Origin: JASEGV01 sp037443545
Lineage (GTDB): Bacteria > Bacteroidota > Ignavibacteria > UBA10030 > BY39
Assembly: GCA_037443545.1 (NCBI GenBank)
Contig: JBBIOD010000111.1
Coordinates: 1 to 5,169, forward strand
Reading direction: 5' to 3'
Length of the DNA: 5,169 nt
Shown: in pieces, positions 1 to 5,169 of the stretch
How positions within the stretch are numbered: position 1 is the stretch's first letter
Layout of the letters: each line of letters opens with the position of its first letter
The notes under the pieces: generated by a model
Told to the model about the DNA's origin: nothing
What the model saw: only the letters and a program-made list of their open reading frames with translations
The model's database searches: none
Program-made: the position numbers and the translations under genes

Positions 1-267
1 TGGGATTAGGCGGTTTTGTTCTATTGGAATACTTTCGGCATAATTGGTTATTTTATTTTATTTATTGTCATCGAAACTCCTAAGCCAAATTCTATCTATC
101 AGCATTAGCTCTCCTCGTCTAAAAATATCCTGTGATCTGTATTAAGCTGTCAGTCCAAGAAATCTAGTAAATTATACGCATCAATATATTAAAAATCAAG
201 TAAATATTCTTGCATTTATATACTTTCGTTCGTAAATTGATACCAATCAAAAAAATAAAACAACATA
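1..267. other. Upstream non-coding region
   Basis: No convincing gene lies here. The + strand frame starting at base 3 is open from the window edge to a TAA at 81-83, giving a 26-residue hydrophobic/aromatic tail that begins GLGGFVLLEYF and ends CHRNS. It could be the C-terminus of a gene lying further left, but it is too short to identify. Bases 50-67 are a low-complexity TTATTT run. On the - strand a purine-rich GAGGAGAG (about 110-117) precedes an ATG, but that frame stops after 15 codons. No tRNA, riboswitch or strong terminator was seen. Confidence 0.5.
210..238 (+). promoter_or_regulatory. Candidate promoter for the pdxA-ftsE-esterase cluster
   Basis: TTGCAT (210-215) and TAAATT (233-238) are separated by 17 bases and resemble weak sigma-70 -35 and -10 elements (3/6 and 4/6 matches). 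They would place a transcript start roughly 20 bases before the pdxA ATG. A Bacteroidota-like TAnnTTTG variant (TACTTTCG, 221-228) lies between them, without a well-spaced upstream TTG element. The surrounding DNA is very AT-rich, so chance matches are likely. Confidence 0.2.
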
Positions 268-1275
268 ATGGCAACCAATAAAAAACCTGTCATAGCTATA
301 ACAATGGGCGACTATAACGGCATCGGGCCGGAAGTTGCATTAAAAGCTGCTACAACGCCAGCAGTTAAACGGATTTGCATTCCGGTTCTGCTTGGCTCGA
401 CTAATGTTTTCGAGCATTATGCAAAACATCTAAAAATGAAAATCACACTTAAAGAAATCGAATCTGTTCCTAAAAACAATTCAGATGCTTTACCTATTCT
501 ATCAGTTCGTAAATTCGTAAAACCAAATATAAAACCGGGAATCCTTTCATACGAAGCTGGCAGGCTTGCTGCTGAATCTGTTATTTCGGCAGCTCTTATG
601 TGTCTCGAAAACGAAGTAGATGGAATGGTAACTTCACCGTTGGCAAAAGAATCTATCAACTTCGAGGGTTTCGATTTCCCCGGTCAATCCGAATTGATTA
701 CATCACTCTGCAAACGGAGTAGTTTTGCAATGGTGATGATTTATAAAAGTTTCCGTGTAGGTTTAGTTACTATCCATATTTCAATCAAAGAAATTCCATC
801 CCGGTTGACAAAACAATTACTTAAGAACAAAATACAAACACTGCACGATTCGCTCATAAAAGATTTTGGAATTAGAAAACCTAAAATCGCAGTATTAGGA
901 CTCAACCCACACGCCGGTGAGAATGGAGTTATCGGAGAAGAAGAAAATGAATTGATTGTTCCATCAATAAAGCAAGCCAAACGAAAGAGTGTGAATATTG
1001 AGGGACCATTCCCAGCCGATGGTTTTTTTGGAATTCATTCTTACAAAAATTATGACGGGGTGCTTGCGATGTACCACGACCAAGGATTGATACCGATAAA
1101 ATTATTAGGATTCGAGGAAGGTGTAAACTTTACTGCCGGATTACCGATAGTACGCACTTCACCGGATCACGGAACAGCATTCGACATCGCCGGAAAAAGA
1201 AAAGCGAATCCATCCAGCACAATTGAAGCAATTAAAACTGCAGTAACTATTATTAATAACCGCCGAAAAAAATAA
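268..1275 (+). CDS. pdxA: 4-hydroxythreonine-4-phosphate dehydrogenase (PdxA)
   Basis: PdxA is the cytoplasmic enzyme that oxidises 4-phosphohydroxy-L-threonine with NAD(P)+ in the DXP-dependent pyridoxal-phosphate pathway, ahead of condensation by PdxJ. At 335 residues it has the normal family length. Family motifs appear in order: MGDYNGIGPE (13-22), VTSPLAKE (121-128), TIHISIKEIP (168-177), GLNPHAGE (211-218), MYHDQG (268-273), GVNFTAGLPIVRTSPDHGTA (285-304). By alignment from memory with E. coli PdxA, metal ligands H166, H211 and H266 correspond to H170, H215 and H270. Substrate-binding K274, N283 and R292 correspond to K278, N287 and R296. The oddity is GQSE at 139-142, where E. coli has GHTE: His136 and Thr137 are replaced by Q140 and S141. 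The ATG at 268 puts MGD at the usual distance from the N-terminus. No Shine-Dalgarno is seen in the A-rich leader. It is first in a tight + strand cluster, 3 bases before ftsE. A PdxA2-type phosphosugar-acid dehydrogenase is a less likely alternative, since no sugar-acid catabolic genes are adjacent. Confidence 0.93.
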   Translation: MATNKKPVIAITMGDYNGIGPEVALKAATTPAVKRICIPVLLGSTNVFEHYAKHLKMKITLKEIESVPKNNSDALPILSVRKFVKPNIKPGILSYEAGRLAAESVISAALMCLENEVDGMVTSPLAKESINFEGFDFPGQSELITSLCKRSSFAMVMIYKSFRVGLVTIHISIKEIPSRLTKQLLKNKIQTLHDSLIKDFGIRKPKIAVLGLNPHAGENGVIGEEENELIVPSIKQAKRKSVNIEGPFPADGFFGIHSYKNYDGVLAMYHDQGLIPIKLLGFEEGVNFTAGLPIVRTSPDHGTAFDIAGKRKANPSSTIEAIKTAVTIINNRRKK

Positions 1276-1278
1276 AAT

Positions 1279-1941
1279 ATGATTACATTCAAAAACGTTA
1301 CACTTTCATTTAACTCTCAACCGATTTTATCGAATATAAGCATGCAAATCAACGCGGGTGAATTTATTTCTTTAATCGGTGAATCAGGTATTGGCAAAAC
1401 AACACTTCTTCGTTTAATTTATATGGATCTACTCCCCAATACAGGTATGGTTACAGTTGGTAAATACAACTCGTTAGTAATCAAAAAAAGGGAGATTCCC
1501 TATTTGAGAAGAACTTTAGGAATCGTGTTTCAAGATTTTAAGCTGCTTGAAGACCGGAATGTTTTTGAAAATGTCGCATTTCCGTTACACGTTACGGGTG
1601 TTAAACGACACGAAATTCAAAGACGTATTGTCCGGGTTTTAGCGGAAGTCGGGTTGAGCCACAAACGCGGGGCGATGCCTAATGAGCTATCGGGGGGCGA
1701 GCAGCAGCGGGTTGTAATTGCGCGAGCTTTGGTGAATGAACCATTTATTCTCTTAGCAGATGAACCAACCGGTAATTTAGACCCCGCCTTAGCAAACGAA
1801 ATTCTTGATGTCCTGTTGCAAATTAATTCGCGGGGGACTGCCGTTTTGTTGGCTACACATAATTACGATTTAGTTCGAAGATCCGGAAGCAGAATTTTGC
1901 AGATAAAAGATACTAAAATAAAAGAAATCGAGAGTATATAA
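1279..1941 (+). CDS. ftsE: FtsE-like cell-division ABC transporter ATPase
   Basis: This is a single ABC nucleotide-binding domain of 220 residues, the usual FtsE length. Visible motifs are Walker A GESGIGKTT (34-42), Q-loop Q85, signature LSGGE (137-141), Walker B ILLADE (157-162), D-loop GNLD (165-168) and switch H194. The segment FQDFKLLEDRNVFENVAFPL (84-103) is characteristic of FtsE rather than of LolD/MacB or amino-acid transporter ATPases. In known systems FtsE binds the membrane protein FtsX at the septum, and ATP-driven changes in FtsX control peptidoglycan hydrolases. Here no ftsX is next to it: upstream is pdxA (3-base gap) and downstream is a secreted esterase (1-base gap), so the membrane partner must be encoded elsewhere. 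The ATG at 1279 gives the standard short N-terminus (MITFKNVTLSF) and has no obvious Shine-Dalgarno. A LolD-type lipoprotein-release ATPase is the main alternative; the Q-loop region favours FtsE. Confidence 0.87.
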   Translation: MITFKNVTLSFNSQPILSNISMQINAGEFISLIGESGIGKTTLLRLIYMDLLPNTGMVTVGKYNSLVIKKREIPYLRRTLGIVFQDFKLLEDRNVFENVAFPLHVTGVKRHEIQRRIVRVLAEVGLSHKRGAMPNELSGGEQQRVVIARALVNEPFILLADEPTGNLDPALANEILDVLLQINSRGTAVLLATHNYDLVRRSGSRILQIKDTKIKEIESI

Positions 1942-1942
1942 A

Positions 1943-3256
1943 ATTAGGTATCCCCTAAAAAATATACAACGCTTTATCCCACTCCTAGCAATTTTACTTT
2001 TAATATCTGCAACGAGTTCTTACACACAACGGATGATTTCGGTATCCATCGAATCGTTCCTGCCAACTCATCTGTACAATAAAAATCACCCCCCGGCATT
2101 TAATGTTAGAATCGAATCACAACGGAAAGTTAGAGGAATAATTTTTATACGGCTTAAAAGTATCACACAAAAATACTATGATACTGTTTTAGAGCAAAAT
2201 TCCAAATTCGAGAAGGGGATTAAAACAATACATTACTCTTCCGATAAAAAATCCATCAATTATCAATGGCGCCCCGGCTTTTATGAAATTTTTGCACGGG
2301 TAGTTACTGGTGAATACGAATATTTTTCAGATACACTTACGTTTGCCTTCCAATCTGATTCGATTCGCTATTCCCCTACAAGTCCTATAGATTTTGAAAC
2401 TTTTTGGAAGGATACATTTTCTGCTTTAGATACTATTCAACCCTACTTTGAATTAACAGAACATACCGATAATCAACAGGACAGCATAAAAGTTTTTAAA
2501 TTAATGTATCGGAGTTTTGATACGTTGTGTATAAAAGCCTGGTATTGTTTCCCAAAATACGATGATCCGCTCCCGGCAATTTTAATGGTGCCGAGTTATG
2601 GAAATACTCCTATACAAATTCCATATACACATGCACAACACGGCTTCGCAGTCATTGCAATTCAGATTCACGGACTGGATGTAGAGTTCGATAATTATCC
2701 GTTTGGAGATGATCCATCTGCGGGACTCAACCTTGATTCTCCTGATAAATATTATCTCCGAGGGGCGGTCGCGAGTTCGAAGCGAGCGATCGATTTTTTA
2801 TATACACGAAGCGAGGTGGATACTGGACGGATAGGAGTTGCAGGAACAAGTCAAGGCGGTGGCTTGGCATTACTCTTAACAGGGTTGGATAACAGGATTA
2901 AAGCAACCGTTGCAACAATACCGACTTTATGCAATTTTCCGGAAGGAATCGAAAGCGGTTGTTGCTCACGTGTCCAAAGGTCAATATTCAATGGATTAGT
3001 TAATAAAACAACAGCGCTTCGAACTTTAAGTTACTTTGATGCTAATAATTTTACAACTCGATTTACAAAACCTGTTTTACTTTCGGCACATTTTAAAGAT
3101 AGGATATCCGCACCCAATACAGTTTTTTCTTTGTACAATCGGATACCAAGCAGAACGAAGCAGATAATTATCCACCCAAATCTCGGGCACGAATTCCCCG
3201 TTAATCATTGGGATGTTCCATACTCGTGGCTGAAGGGGGTATTAAGAAAAAAATAA
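1943..3256 (+). CDS. Secreted acetyl-xylan-esterase (AXE1)-family hydrolase
   Basis: This is an alpha/beta-hydrolase of the acetyl xylan esterase / cephalosporin-C deacetylase (AXE1) family, expected to remove acetyl groups from exported carbohydrate substrates; the actual substrate is unknown. The first ATG is at 2033, but the frame is open back to 1922 and encodes a textbook signal peptide: basic n-region (R2, K6, R10), hydrophobic FIPLLAILLLISA (11-23), then TSSYTQR. I therefore start the gene at ATT 1943, preceded by GAGAG at 1930-1934; no ATG, GTG, TTG or CTG lies in frame upstream of 2033. Numbered from there (437 aa; subtract 30 for the ATG-2033 form), residues about 31-140 look like a beta-rich accessory domain. 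The AXE1 domain begins near SPIDFETFWKDTF (147-159). LRGAVASSKRAIDFL (272-286) and RIGVAGTSQGGGLAL (296-310) are family hallmarks. The predicted triad is S303, D386 (HFKDR) and H416 (GHE). A CC pair is at 340-341. The gene ends 24 bases from a convergent stop. Family confidence is high; the start is uncertain. Confidence 0.83.
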   Translation: MRYPLKNIQRFIPLLAILLLISATSSYTQRMISVSIESFLPTHLYNKNHPPAFNVRIESQRKVRGIIFIRLKSITQKYYDTVLEQNSKFEKGIKTIHYSSDKKSINYQWRPGFYEIFARVVTGEYEYFSDTLTFAFQSDSIRYSPTSPIDFETFWKDTFSALDTIQPYFELTEHTDNQQDSIKVFKLMYRSFDTLCIKAWYCFPKYDDPLPAILMVPSYGNTPIQIPYTHAQHGFAVIAIQIHGLDVEFDNYPFGDDPSAGLNLDSPDKYYLRGAVASSKRAIDFLYTRSEVDTGRIGVAGTSQGGGLALLLTGLDNRIKATVATIPTLCNFPEGIESGCCSRVQRSIFNGLVNKTTALRTLSYFDANNFTTRFTKPVLLSAHFKDRISAPNTVFSLYNRIPSRTKQIIIHPNLGHEFPVNHWDVPYSWLKGVLRKK

Positions 3257-3280
3257 AGTTGGGGATATGCGATTTCTGTA

Positions 3281-4063
3281 CTATCCTAACACTACATCTA
3301 AAAACATCATAATTACAAAACCGATCATCACACCAAATGTTGCTTCTTTTTCAAAACCTTTGCGATGCGACTCAGGAATAATTTCGTCGCTGATTACGAA
3401 CAACATAGCCCCGGCTGCAAAAGCCAAACCCCATGGTAATAAAGGTTGAGACACACTGACTAAACCGACACCTAACAACCCACCTATCGGTTCAACCATT
3501 CCTGTCAAGAGTGATATCCAGAGAGCTTTACCGACAGAGTATTTTTCACTAATCAAAGCGAGTGCTACAACTAAGCCTTCCGGTATATTTTGCAATCCGA
3601 TACCGATAGCGAGTGTGAAACCGTTGTTCACGTCGCCGCCGCCGAAACCGACGCCGACCGCTAAACCTTCAGGAAAATTGTGGAGCGTAATTGCAATTAT
3701 AAATAGCCATATCCGTTTTAAATTTTTTTTTGTCGAGCCTTCGGGACCTTTTATAAAATGTTCGTGCGGTGAATATTTATCAGTGAACCAGAGAAACATA
3801 CCGCCTAATAACATTCCGGCAACGACTATTAATGCAGCATCGACACCGCCCCCTGCGGCATCTATACCTGGGATAATCAACGAAAATGAAGTAGCTGCTA
3901 GCATTACACCTGCCCCAAAGCCCATCATTATATCTTGAATTTTCTGAGAAATATTTTTAAAAAATATAACTGGCAGTGCTCCTATAAAAGTTGCGAATCC
4001 TGCTGCAAAACTTGCTGCTAATCCAAGCACAACTATTGGTAAATTTGATAACTGTTCAAACAT
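3281..4063 (-). CDS. ZIP-family divalent metal transporter (GufA/ZIP11 type)
   Basis: This is a 260-residue inner-membrane ZIP transporter with about eight predicted helices, probably importing Zn2+ or other divalent metals. Helix 4 carries TLHNFPEGLAVGVGFGGG (126-143), with metal-site residues H128, N129 and E132. Helix 5 carries GLQNIPEG (156-163), where Gln replaces the His found in ZupT, as I recall for the GufA/ZIP11 branch. E191 in MVEPIGG and the SDEIIPESH segment (225-233) are also conserved-type residues. The loop between helices 3 and 4 has PHEHFIKGPEG (99-109), a possible metal-sensing or metal-delivery loop. The C-terminus GFVIMMFLDVVLG fits GufA. I chose the ATG at 4063, giving MFEQLSN just before helix 1. 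An in-frame TTG at 4114 would add 17 basic residues, but it lies inside a perfect hairpin and lacks a Shine-Dalgarno. The gene lies downstream of the membrane protein ending at 4173, and its stop converges with the esterase gene. Metal specificity cannot be read from sequence. Confidence 0.88.
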   Translation of the reverse strand: MFEQLSNLPIVVLGLAASFAAGFATFIGALPVIFFKNISQKIQDIMMGFGAGVMLAATSFSLIIPGIDAAGGGVDAALIVVAGMLLGGMFLWFTDKYSPHEHFIKGPEGSTKKNLKRIWLFIIAITLHNFPEGLAVGVGFGGGDVNNGFTLAIGIGLQNIPEGLVVALALISEKYSVGKALWISLLTGMVEPIGGLLGVGLVSVSQPLLPWGLAFAAGAMLFVISDEIIPESHRKGFEKEATFGVMIGFVIMMFLDVVLG

Positions 4064-4094
4064 AATATTGATTTTAGATTTCGGATAATATTTT

Positions 4095-4167
4095 TTTAAC
4101 CGCAAAGCTCGCAAATGATAAATTCATTTGTGAACCTGGCGAATTTCTGGCGCCTATTGTGGTTAAA
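4095..4167. repeat. Nested inverted-repeat element between the two - strand genes
   Basis: Outer arms TTTAACCGCAA (4095-4105) and TTGTGGTTAAA (4157-4167) are inverted repeats with one mismatch, which is a G-U pair in + strand RNA. Inside lie a perfect 7-bp hairpin CAAATGA/TCATTTG (4112-4118 and 4124-4130, 5-base loop) and a GGCG/CGCC pair (4138-4141 and 4151-4154). There is also a 9-base-spaced direct repeat of CGCAAA (4101 and 4110). The element fills most of the gap between the two - strand genes. It is not a standard terminator for the - strand transcript, because the stem is followed by A-rich rather than U-rich RNA in that direction. A dispersed REP/MITE-like intergenic repeat is the likeliest reading; other genomic copies cannot be seen here. 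Confidence 0.6.
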
Positions 4168-4172
4168 TATTT

Positions 4173-5169
4173 TTATTTAGACTCTATAACCGGTTTCCCG
4201 AATGATTTTTTCAACATCCAAATAACTGTAATCAAACCACCGACGAGGAGTAATGCGAAAATTATTATCACATCCCACTGAGGTTCAGTTCTGACCGCAT
4301 CCCAGTTGATGTAAGGTTTCAGATATTCTTCGCGTAATTCGTGTCGCATCAAAATCATCGTTACGATAGTTATTAGAAAGAATAATTTGGCAGCCATTAT
4401 TTTTCCAATCGGTTTAGCTGCATTCATTCCGACAAACATCAATATAATACATATAAATATCGAAGCAAGTCCGACCAAGAGGTAGCTAGTAGCGAATTGA
4501 TTACCGCCCATGAACATCAACATAAATTCACGCGGTAAAGCAATCAACCACCACACCCCCACTCCGATATTTATAAACGTCGGAATCAAAAACCACCAGG
4601 CGCCATAACGGATTGCCCATTTGCCAAGCTGTTCGTTTGCCTTCAATTTTTTCATCCCCCACATCATAACAACAATACCTGCAACGGCTAAAGCTGAAAT
4701 CATATAATGTAAATATCGCGGTATGATTGTCGGATCAGTAAAATTCATGTGTGTACCGTGTGGATCGTTAAAATACATTGCCTTCCATTTATCGGGGGTA
4801 AGCATCAGAACAATATTGTTTACGTAAATCAAACCTATTGTTGCTAACATAATAGCACTTATCAATACAACCCACAATCTTTTGCCGTTAAGTTTTTCCC
4901 ATCTAAACGAGAAAATATAGTATCCGTAATATGCTAAAATAAAAATTACAATAACCGATAACCAGGGCCAAGCCATTAATATGGTGGATGTATAAAAGAA
5001 TTGACCATACAGAACCTGTAGGAAAAGCAACGGCGCAACACCAAGTGTAATTGTAAATGCCGTGAAAGGAGGGAGCATTTTGGCAATCGCACGACTCAAG
5101 TCGAAATGATTTTGGCTTTTCTTTTTTCTGCCAAAATATTCGGTAACAGCAGCAACAAATCCACCACCA
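4173..5169 (-). CDS. Polytopic membrane protein, 5'-truncated at the window edge
   Basis: The visible 331 residues contain about eight hydrophobic helices and no soluble domain; the protein ends in a basic/acidic tail (FGKPVIESK). The frame is open through the right edge, and the first visible residues, GGGFVAAVTEYFGRKKK, look like the end of a preceding helix plus a positively charged loop. A TTG at 5099 could pass as a start, but it is internal. After visible position 23, the segments LGVAPLLFLQVLYGQFFY and TDPTIIPRYLHYMISALAVAG faintly recall the quinol-oxidase CydA fold, in which a His after NP...R..H ligates heme b. The equivalent here would be visible residue H154 (131 counting from the TTG). 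Other His residues are H137 and H140 in DPHGTH, and H276 in MRHELREEY. I cannot assign a function: a cytochrome bd-like or b-type quinol-interacting membrane subunit is a guess. It is upstream of the ZIP gene, separated by an inverted-repeat element. Confidence 0.75.
   Translation of the reverse strand, partial: GGGFVAAVTEYFGRKKKSQNHFDLSRAIAKMLPPFTAFTITLGVAPLLFLQVLYGQFFYTSTILMAWPWLSVIVIFILAYYGYYIFSFRWEKLNGKRLWVVLISAIMLATIGLIYVNNIVLMLTPDKWKAMYFNDPHGTHMNFTDPTIIPRYLHYMISALAVAGIVVMMWGMKKLKANEQLGKWAIRYGAWWFLIPTFINIGVGVWWLIALPREFMLMFMGGNQFATSYLLVGLASIFICIILMFVGMNAAKPIGKIMAAKLFFLITIVTMILMRHELREEYLKPYINWDAVRTEPQWDVIIIFALLLVGGLITVIWMLKKSFGKPVIESK

Noticed and set aside
72..117. Small - strand peptide after a GAGGAGAG motif, MLIDRIWLRSFDDNK
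   Set aside because: Only 15 codons, with no downstream gene on that strand in the window to make it a leader peptide; the purine-rich motif is probably chance.
417..980. Two open frames of about 80 codons on the - strand (659-417 and 980-741)
   Set aside because: They lie entirely inside pdxA on the opposite strand, have low-complexity Ser/Ile-rich translations and match no family; pdxA is clearly the real gene.
3267..3938. Short + strand frames at 3267-3449 and 3615-3938
   Set aside because: They are antisense to the ZIP transporter gene, and their Pro/Ile/Ala-rich translations are what the complement of a membrane-protein gene gives.
4064..4114. TTG start at 4114, giving a 277-residue ZIP protein
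   Set aside because: The TTG sits inside a perfect hairpin of the inverted-repeat element, has no Shine-Dalgarno, and adds a basic stretch (MRALRLKKYYPK) untypical of the family. The ATG at 4063 fits the usual N-terminus.
4064..4172. Rho-independent terminator of the - strand membrane gene
   Set aside because: Stems are present, but in the - direction they are followed by A-rich rather than U-rich RNA, so a repeat element is the better description.
1..5169. CRISPR array, transposase, tRNA/rRNA, defence or toxin-antitoxin system
   Set aside because: No regularly spaced repeats, no transposase or integrase motifs, no tRNA-like cloverleaf, and all sizeable frames are explained by five recognisable or membrane-protein genes.

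Overview
The window is AT-rich and gene-dense. The starts of pdxA, ftsE and the ZIP gene have no clear Shine-Dalgarno sequence and sit behind A/T-rich leaders. The esterase carries a Sec-type signal peptide ending near a Gln, and the ZIP gene is of the GufA type. Together these suggest a member of the Bacteroidota/Ignavibacteria/Chlorobi (FCB) group. That placement is an inference; no rRNA or other phylogenetic marker is present.

Layout. Bases 1-267 hold no convincing gene, only a possible 26-codon C-terminal tail on the + strand (3-83) and a weak promoter candidate before pdxA. Three + strand genes follow in tight succession: pdxA (268-1275, vitamin B6 synthesis), an ftsE-like ABC ATPase (1279-1941), and a secreted acetyl-xylan-esterase-family hydrolase (1943-3256). 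Gaps of 3 and 1 bases make this a probable operon. Two - strand genes converge on it: a GufA-type ZIP metal transporter (4063-3281), preceded by a polytopic membrane protein (5169-4173) that runs off the right edge. The two - strand genes are separated by about 110 bases containing a nested inverted-repeat element. The convergent stops are 24 bases apart with no strong terminator.

How the genes relate. The products of the + strand cluster (cofactor synthesis, cell-envelope ATPase, exported esterase) share no obvious pathway, so the grouping looks like housekeeping co-transcription. The - strand pair are both inner-membrane proteins without a clear functional link.

No defence system, CRISPR array, tRNA/rRNA or transposase is visible. 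The points most worth a second look are: (i) the esterase reading frame continues upstream of its first ATG into a clear signal peptide with no ATG/GTG/TTG/CTG start, implying an AUU start, a base error or a lost start; (ii) PdxA has Gln where E. coli PdxA has substrate-binding His136, while all three metal-binding His are kept; (iii) the nested inverted repeat at 4095-4167; and (iv) the membrane protein's apparent TTG start, which is internal to a longer gene.
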